DNA from: an uncultured Collinsella sp.
GTDB lineage: Bacteria; Actinomycetota; Coriobacteriia; Coriobacteriales; Coriobacteriaceae
Length of the DNA stretch: 10,683 nt
Direction: 5' to 3'
Assembly (NCBI GenBank): GCA_900554495.1
Contig: USHR01000052.1
Coordinates: forward strand, 1 to 10,683
Shown: positions 6,853-10,683 of the stretch, piece after piece
Layout of the letters: each line of letters opens with the position of its first letter
Numbering within the stretch: the first letter of the stretch is position 1
The notes under the pieces: model-generated
What the model was told of the DNA's origin: nothing
Databases searched by the model: none
What the model saw: the letters and a program-made list of their open reading frames with translations, nothing else
Translations under genes and position numbers: made by a program

Positions 6853-6977
6853 GGCCCCGTATCGGTGGTGCCTCCCGGCGCATTCCGCAGGGGGAGCGAT
6901 ATTTTGCAGCATGAAGTGCGTAGCAAAATATCGCTCATGCCCGAGGACGCGCTGGGAGGCAACACCGATACGGGGCC
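6853..6977. repeat. 125-bp imperfect palindrome B (upstream of the tRNA-Leu promoter)
   Basis: The outer arms 6853-6876 and 6954-6977 match as inverted repeats over 24 bp with one mismatch (GGCCCCGTATCGGTG and TGCCTCCC portions). The inner arms 6895-6907 and 6923-6935 (AGCGATATTTTGC and its complement) are perfect over 13 bp. Both share the centre 6915, leaving an 18-nt mostly unmatched middle on each side (a GCGC core still pairs) and a 15-nt loop. The total length and nested plan equal those of palindrome A, but the sequences differ. It has no T run, and no gene ends directly before it, so termination is unlikely to be its role. Confidence 0.88.
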
Positions 6978-7015
6978 GGACATATCGATTTACCAGCGCA
7001 TTTACAAATTCGTAA

Positions 7016-7064
7016 ACTTTTTTCAAAAAAGTGCTTGCACAGTTCTCGAATCATAGGTTATTAT
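7016..7064 (+). promoter_or_regulatory. Promoter of tRNA-Leu with 17-bp palindrome
   Basis: A -35 box TTGCAC (7035-7040) and a -10 box TATTAT (7059-7064) are 18 nt apart and predict initiation near 7071, giving a leader of about 50 nt before the mature tRNA. Immediately upstream is ACTTTTTT-C-AAAAAAGT (7016-7032), a 17-bp palindrome ending 2 nt before the -35 box. Its A/T tracts sit where an UP element would contact the RNA polymerase alpha subunits. The same palindrome occurs at the tRNA-Gly promoter. Confidence 0.8.
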
Positions 7065-7121
7065 CTTCCTCGTTGAACGCGCGGGTCCAACAAAACGAAC
7101 TGCGAATCAACAGCATAGCAT

Positions 7122-7211
7122 GTCGGAGTGGCGGAATTGGCAGACGCGCTAGCTTGAGGTGCTAGTGACCGCTTTTTGGTCATGCGGGTTCAAGTCCCGC
7201 CTCCGACACCA
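7122..7211 (+). tRNA. tRNA-Leu (anticodon GAG)
   Basis: A complete class II cloverleaf is visible. The acceptor arm GTCGGAG (7122-7128) pairs with CTCCGAC (7201-7207), followed by discriminator A and an encoded CCA (7209-7211). The D arm is GCG/CGC with GG at 7139-7140. The anticodon stem CTAGC/GCTAG (7149-7153 and 7161-7165) surrounds loop TTGAGGT with anticodon GAG at 7156-7158. The long variable arm contains GACC/GGTC, and the T arm is GCGGG/CCCGC with loop TTCAAGT. It would decode CUC and CUU. Confidence 0.96.
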
Positions 7212-7222
7212 TCGCATTTCAG

Positions 7223-7244
7223 AAGCCTCTTCGGAGGCTTTTTT
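7223..7244 (+). terminator. Intrinsic terminator after tRNA-Leu
   Basis: A 7-bp stem AAGCCTC/GAGGCTT (7223-7229 and 7234-7240) is closed by a TTCG tetraloop on a C-G pair and runs into six T residues (7239-7244). It lies 11 nt after the CCA end and only 26 nt before the next start codon. Confidence 0.92.
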
Positions 7245-7270
7245 GTTACCGATAGACGGTGAGGTCCACG

Positions 7271-9616
7271 ATGGAAACGCTTGAGCGCAACGAGTGGGCA
7301 GACGTTGCCCAACTGGTCGAGATCACGAGCGATGCTGTCATCATCTGTGAGCTCGACGGAACCATTCTGCATGTGAATAATCGTTTGCTCGACCTGATGT
7401 GCGAGGAACGCGCTGACGTCATCAGCGGTGATGTCAAAGACGTTCTGTACTCGTCTGCCTTTGAGCGCGCGACCGAACATCGCCTGCCGTTTGAGACCGA
7501 TGGCTCCGAGAGCGAGCTGATGCTCAAGCTGAGCGACGGGTCTTTTATTCCCGTCTTGGTTCGCGCGGGTTCCGTTACGCCTCCGCGTATCTTTGGACGT
7601 CGTGCACCGCGTGTCCTGGTGGCGCTTCACAGCATCGAAGAGCAGTATTCCCACGATCGTCAGCTCAAACGTGCGCTATCGGAGCTTAGGGTGGCGAATA
7701 AACGCCTTTCGGGTACCCTTTCAGTCATTATGAGTACCGTGGGCTCCGATGAGCTCCCCAGCTTGCTCGATACCGTTTTGAATCAGCTCGTTGGAACGCT
7801 CGATGCCTCCGGTGCGGCTATCTATTTTTCCGAGAGCGGCGGCTTTAAGCTCCGCGGTGTTTCTAAGGAGCTTGAGGACAGCTATCTGCCCGAGTTTATG
7901 CCGTACGGCGCGGGCATTCCGACCTACGTACTTCGCGAGTCGCGTGCCTGTCGCCTGTCGATCCAGCAGGACCTTGAGGGCGACCGGGTTGCTTCGGGTA
8001 TGTTCATGGATTTGGACAATCGTTCCAAGCACTTGCTGCGCGTGCAGGATATGCCCCCGTATCGCAGCGAGATCTGTCTTCCTGTGTTTTACGGCACGCA
8101 GGTCCTTGGCGTGTTGGAAGTTGGCTGGAAACGCCCCCAGGCGCCACTTGCCTATGACGTGAACGTGCTCGAGGTCATCTGCGATTACCTGTCTATTCAG
8201 CTGGTCGGCATGGCGTCGAGCTTACGTTCGCGCCGCACGGCGGAGCTCGGCCGCTCACTCAATTTGCTGCGCGACGAACTGTTTACCTATCTCGATGATC
8301 CCGTTGCCGCCTCGCGAGCGGTGTCGACGGAAATCTGCACGGTGCTCAATTGTCATTTCTGCCCCGTGGAGTATGATGCGGGCCTCGAAACCTATGTCAT
8401 CGATTTTGAGGGCGGCAGTCGTGTGCCGTTGCCGGGCGATCCGGAGTCGCTCTTCTTTTCCACCACCGCACCAGCTGCGCGTTTGGGGGTCGCTTCCGAT
8501 GGTTTTGAGCCGTCGGTGCTGGGCGGTGCGAGTGCTGATGATCTTAAGCATGTGCGCTTGACCCGCGTCGACGAATCCATGCCTATGGGCGGATGGTTGA
8601 GGGCTCATGGCCTGCCGTGCCAGGGCCTCTATGTCGATTCCGGCTTCGAGGCGGGACGCGTTCGCTCGGAGGGCGGCGGTCGGCGGAACAACGATGCGAT
8701 CGTTCCCGCTGATATCGCCAAGGGGCCGACGAGGCGCGCTTTGCTGCTCCGCGATGGCAGCCAAGAACCAATTGACGACCTTGAATACGACTACCTGGTG
8801 CATCTGGCGCATGACTTTGAGCTGATCTATGAAGGCGAGTCTCAAAAGCGCGAAGAGCGTCATATCGCTCAGACGCTTCAGATTGGCATGAGAAATTCGC
8901 TTGGTGACGTTCCGGGCATTGCAACCGATTCGGTATACCTATCGGCAACGAATTCTGCGTTGGTCGGCGGCGACTTCTATACGCTTGTCCGTCTTCCCGA
9001 CGATTGTGCCGTAATGATTTTGGGCGATGTGTCCGGCAAGGGGATTGAGGCGGCGTCGATGTCGGCACTCGTCAAGACGGCGCTGACGGCCTATGCCTGG
9101 GAGGGTGCAGGGCCTGCCCGTGTGGCACGCTCGCTCAATAGCATGCTCATGGGCTTTTCGAGGGTCGAGACGTTTGTGACGGCGTTTATCGCCAAGATCG
9201 ATCTTAAAGCGGGCCGCGCTACTTATTGCTCTGCGGGACATCCTCCCACTATGGTCATTAGGCCGTCGTCGACGCCGCGTGGCGGCGGCGAGACCTGCGG
9301 GGGAGAAGTGGAGCTCCTTGGGTGCCAATCGGGCGTGATCGGTGCCTTTGAGAGCATGGTCTACGAGACGGGCGTGTTTACATTCGCTCCTGGTGACATG
9401 CTATTTATGTATACCGACGGAACAATCGAAGCACGTGATCGCTCGGGTGCTTTCTTTGGCGAGCAGCGCCTTCGTGACCTTCTGCTCTCTGTCTCGGGTG
9501 AGGGCGTATCGGGAATCTGCGGTAAGGTCTTGGGCGAGCTTGATCGCTTTACCGAGTCGGTGCTGGACGATGACATCGCGCTGGTCTCCCTTGAGTTTTT
9601 ACGGGGTCGATCGTAG
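7271..9616 (+). CDS. PAS/GAF sensor with SpoIIE/RsbU-type PP2C serine phosphatase
   Basis: Encodes a 781-residue protein with no membrane segment. A PAS-like domain (about 10-110; DAVIICELDGTILHVNNRLL) is followed by a probable coiled linker (120-155) and a GAF-like domain (about 158-310). A less clear region (about 325-520) may be a diverged second GAF and contains Cys356, 361 and 364. The C-terminal SpoIIE-type PP2C phosphatase (about 528-777) has GGDFY (566-570), GDVSGKG (585-591), SAGHPP (654-659), YTDG (714-717) and DDDIAL near the end, so its metal-binding acidic residues are present. Such enzymes dephosphorylate STAS anti-sigma antagonists; the next gene encodes one. I prefer the ATG at 7271, with GTGAGG 6 nt upstream, over the in-frame GTG at 7259 that would add four residues. 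The ligands sensed are unknown. Confidence 0.9.
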   Translation: METLERNEWADVAQLVEITSDAVIICELDGTILHVNNRLLDLMCEERADVISGDVKDVLYSSAFERATEHRLPFETDGSESELMLKLSDGSFIPVLVRAGSVTPPRIFGRRAPRVLVALHSIEEQYSHDRQLKRALSELRVANKRLSGTLSVIMSTVGSDELPSLLDTVLNQLVGTLDASGAAIYFSESGGFKLRGVSKELEDSYLPEFMPYGAGIPTYVLRESRACRLSIQQDLEGDRVASGMFMDLDNRSKHLLRVQDMPPYRSEICLPVFYGTQVLGVLEVGWKRPQAPLAYDVNVLEVICDYLSIQLVGMASSLRSRRTAELGRSLNLLRDELFTYLDDPVAASRAVSTEICTVLNCHFCPVEYDAGLETYVIDFEGGSRVPLPGDPESLFFSTTAPAARLGVASDGFEPSVLGGASADDLKHVRLTRVDESMPMGGWLRAHGLPCQGLYVDSGFEAGRVRSEGGGRRNNDAIVPADIAKGPTRRALLLRDGSQEPIDDLEYDYLVHLAHDFELIYEGESQKREERHIAQTLQIGMRNSLGDVPGIATDSVYLSATNSALVGGDFYTLVRLPDDCAVMILGDVSGKGIEAASMSALVKTALTAYAWEGAGPARVARSLNSMLMGFSRVETFVTAFIAKIDLKAGRATYCSAGHPPTMVIRPSSTPRGGGETCGGEVELLGCQSGVIGAFESMVYETGVFTFAPGDMLFMYTDGTIEARDRSGAFFGEQRLRDLLLSVSGEGVSGICGKVLGELDRFTESVLDDDIALVSLEFLRGRS

Positions 9617-9697
9617 GTCACGACGCCTGACGGGCGAAATCTGCGCGGTTGCAGATACGTGTGCATCGAGCGAGCTCTTTTGGGGAACCATGGTCGT

Positions 9698-10444
9698 ATG
9701 AATGAGTGGAATGACATAGCGGTTTTGACGCCACCGGGCGATATCGACATCGCCTCGGTGCCCGCACTGCGCCGACGGTTGGATAATTTGATCGACCGGG
9801 GCGTGCGTCGTGTTGTCATCAATTGCCAGGCCGTGGGCTTTATCGACTCGACGGGTTTGGCGTTTTTGCTTACACGTGCTAGAGAGCTTATGAGGCATGA
9901 GGGACTGCTTTCGCTCGTTAACGCCTCCGATGGGGTCGTTCGCTTTTTGGAAATTGCCCGACTTGTCGACATCCTGCATGTCGCGGGCCCGGCGCGGGAG
10001 TCGATTCCCGCCATTCCGGTGGGGGAGTTGCCGCGATGGAGCAAGAGCGTCGAAGTGCAGCGAGGCATCGAGAATCTCCCGTATTATCGGCACCGTGTGG
10101 CCGAGCTCCTCGAATCGCTTCCCCTGAGGCGTGATGAGCGCTATGACGTCGCATTGGCGTTGGGGGAGGCATTGGGTAACGCATATGACCATGCGGGCGG
10201 TGTTGGCTGCATCCTGACGGTTCAGGCCTATGGGGACCGTGTTGTGCTCGAGGTGCTTGATCGGGGCGCTGGCTATTCTATCGATGGGGCGAGCGAGCCG
10301 GTGGCATCCGAGGAACGCGGACGCGGTATCAAGCTTATGCGCATGCTCGTCGATAACGTGGAGGTTGCCCGTCGCACGGATGGCGCTGGCACACGCGTTC
10401 GGATGGTGAAGCTGTTTAGCTCGGCATTGGAATCGTGCGCATAG
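9698..10444 (+). CDS. STAS antagonist fused to RsbW/SpoIIAB-like anti-sigma kinase
   Basis: Encodes a 248-residue two-domain protein. The N-terminal STAS domain (about 4-100) resembles SpoIIAA/RsbV and has the phospho-acceptor motif DSTGL with Ser51. The C-terminal HATPase_c_2 domain (about 118-240) resembles SpoIIAB/RsbW: N-box GEALGNAYDHA (Glu157, Asn161, His165), DRGAG (188-192) and GRGIKLM (208-214). In classical partner switching these are separate proteins: the kinase phosphorylates the antagonist and binds the sigma factor, and a PP2C phosphatase reverses this. Here the phosphatase is the upstream gene, with an 81-nt gap. Mycobacterium tuberculosis Rv1364c is a known fusion of the same parts in another arrangement. 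The ATG at 9698 (GGGGA at 9682-9686) begins right before the STAS fold; an in-frame GTG at 9659 would add 13 unconserved residues. No sigma gene is nearby. Confidence 0.87.
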   Translation: MNEWNDIAVLTPPGDIDIASVPALRRRLDNLIDRGVRRVVINCQAVGFIDSTGLAFLLTRARELMRHEGLLSLVNASDGVVRFLEIARLVDILHVAGPARESIPAIPVGELPRWSKSVEVQRGIENLPYYRHRVAELLESLPLRRDERYDVALALGEALGNAYDHAGGVGCILTVQAYGDRVVLEVLDRGAGYSIDGASEPVASEERGRGIKLMRMLVDNVEVARRTDGAGTRVRMVKLFSSALESCA

Positions 10445-10465
10445 CGCCTTGACTTGGCGTTATTT
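10442..10465 (+). terminator. Possible weak terminator after the STAS-kinase gene
   Basis: TAGCGCC (10442-10448) can pair with GGCGTTA (10456-10462), including one G-U pair, around the loop TTGACTT, followed by only three T residues. It overlaps the stop codon region. It is the only terminator-like structure before the next promoter, and it is weak. Confidence 0.35.
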
Positions 10466-10489
10466 ACCTGCATGAACTTGCTTTGGGCA

Positions 10490-10537
10490 ACTTTTTTGAA
10501 AAAAGTACTTGCGTCTTTAGGACAACTCGCGTAAATT
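10490..10537 (+). promoter_or_regulatory. Promoter of the tRNA-Gly/tRNA-Val operon with 17-bp palindrome
   Basis: A -35 box TTGCGT (10509-10514) and a -10 box TAAATT (10532-10537) are 17 nt apart, predicting initiation about 5 nt before the tRNA-Gly 5' end. ACTTTTTT-G-AAAAAAGT (10490-10506) ends 2 nt before the -35 box. It matches the tRNA-Leu promoter palindrome except for the centre base. Confidence 0.78.
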
Positions 10538-10549
10538 AATAACCCGCAA

Positions 10550-10625
10550 GCGGACATGGCTCAGTTGGTAGAGCACAACCTTGCCAAGGTTGGGGTCGCG
10601 GGTTCGAGCCCCGTTGTCCGCTCCA
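10550..10625 (+). tRNA. tRNA-Gly (anticodon GCC)
   Basis: The acceptor arm GCGGACA (10550-10556) pairs with TGTCCGC (10615-10621), followed by discriminator T and an encoded CCA (10623-10625). The D-arm region has GCTCAGTTGGTAGAGC. The anticodon stem CAACC/GGTTG surrounds loop TTGCCAA with anticodon GCC at 10583-10585, and the T loop is TTCGAGC. It would decode GGC and GGU. It is the first gene of a tRNA operon; the next tRNA starts 3 nt later. Confidence 0.96.
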
Positions 10626-10628
10626 TTT

Positions 10629-10683
10629 GGGCGTTTAGCTCAGGGGGAGAGCGCTTCCCTGACACGGAAGAGGTCAGAAGTTC
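10629..10683 (+). tRNA. tRNA-Val (anticodon GAC), cut by the window end
   Basis: The 5' part of a tRNA is visible: acceptor strand GGGCGTT (10629-10635), a D arm with GCTC/GAGC around AGGGGGA, and an anticodon stem CTTCC/GGAAG (10654-10658 and 10666-10670) with loop CTGACAC. The anticodon GAC is at 10661-10663 (valine). The window ends in the T loop (TTC), so the acceptor 3' strand and CCA are missing. It is cotranscribed with tRNA-Gly. Confidence 0.92.

Larger units (their letters stand above)
6531..7121. other. 590-nt intergenic block rich in inverted repeats
   Basis: I find no credible gene between oppF and the tRNA-Leu unit. The block holds two 125-bp palindromes, a hairpin-palindrome-hairpin cluster and, at its end, the tRNA promoter; each is listed separately. 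The remaining stretches (6672-6736 and 6792-6852) contain a 12-nt direct repeat GCAGGGGGAGCG (6684-6695, repeated at 6887-6898), a GAGCG/CGCTC pair (6691-6695 and 6708-6712) and a weak GCCTG/CAGGC stem (6833-6837 and 6851-6855). The open frames that cross the block on either strand run through the palindromes and lack ribosome binding sites. Confidence 0.7.

Noticed and set aside
6547..6977. CRISPR array or phage attachment site
   Set aside because: There are no regularly spaced direct repeats with unique spacers, no cas genes, no integrase, and no duplicated tRNA end near the tRNA genes.
6715..7026. 103-codon minus-strand frame and 63-codon plus-strand frame across palindrome B
   Set aside because: Both are made largely of palindrome arms, lack ribosome binding sites and show no recognisable protein features.
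8255..8863. Minus-strand frames opposite the phosphatase gene
   Set aside because: They are antisense to conserved PAS/GAF/PP2C coding sequence and have composition typical of shadow frames.
9659..9697. GTG start giving a 13-residue N-terminal extension of the STAS-kinase
   Set aside because: The extension does not resemble the STAS family N-terminus and has no better ribosome binding site; the ATG at 9698 fits the domain edge. Some uncertainty remains.

Overview
The window reads as chromosomal DNA from a moderately GC-rich Gram-positive bacterium. The strong AAGGAGG-type ribosome binding sites, lipoprotein-type peptide-binding protein, tRNAs with encoded CCA and actinobacterial-looking protein sequences best fit the Actinomycetota, probably class Coriobacteriia (Collinsella-like). 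That assignment is an inference from the look of the sequence, not a database result. Every gene I accept is on the + strand.

Layout. (1) 38-346: secG, the small SecYEG translocase subunit, closed by a clear intrinsic terminator. (2) 347-6530: a complete ABC oligopeptide/dipeptide importer, oppA-oppB-oppC-oppD-oppF. oppA is a lipoprotein with a twin-arginine-like signal and has a leader of over 200 nt. A strong hairpin sits between oppA and oppB, as expected if the binding protein is made in excess over the permease and ATPase subunits. oppB to oppF are tightly packed (14 nt, 2 nt, then a 1-nt overlap). (3) 6531-7121: about 590 nt without a credible gene but full of inverted repeats: two imperfect palindromes, each exactly 125 bp, and between them a hairpin-palindrome-hairpin cluster. 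(4) 7016-7244: a tRNA-Leu(GAG) unit with its own promoter and a UUCG-loop terminator. (5) 7271-10444: a two-gene signalling module, a PAS/GAF-containing SpoIIE/RsbU-type PP2C phosphatase followed by an STAS-HATPase fusion (SpoIIAA-like antagonist joined to an SpoIIAB/RsbW-like kinase). (6) 10490-10683: a tRNA operon, tRNA-Gly(GCC) then tRNA-Val(GAC), the latter cut by the window edge.

How the genes work together. The Opp proteins form one importer: OppA captures peptides outside the membrane, OppB/OppC form the channel, and OppD/OppF hydrolyse ATP. The phosphatase and the STAS-HATPase protein look like the sensor/phosphatase and the antagonist/kinase halves of a partner-switching circuit that would normally control a sigma factor, but no sigma factor gene is in the window. 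The two tRNA promoters share a near-identical 17-bp palindrome at the same distance from the -35 box, which suggests a common stable-RNA promoter design.

The most interesting parts are the pair of 125-bp palindromes, the STAS-kinase fusion, the shared tRNA-promoter palindrome, and the placement of the phosphatase gene immediately behind a tRNA terminator with no room for a promoter of its own.
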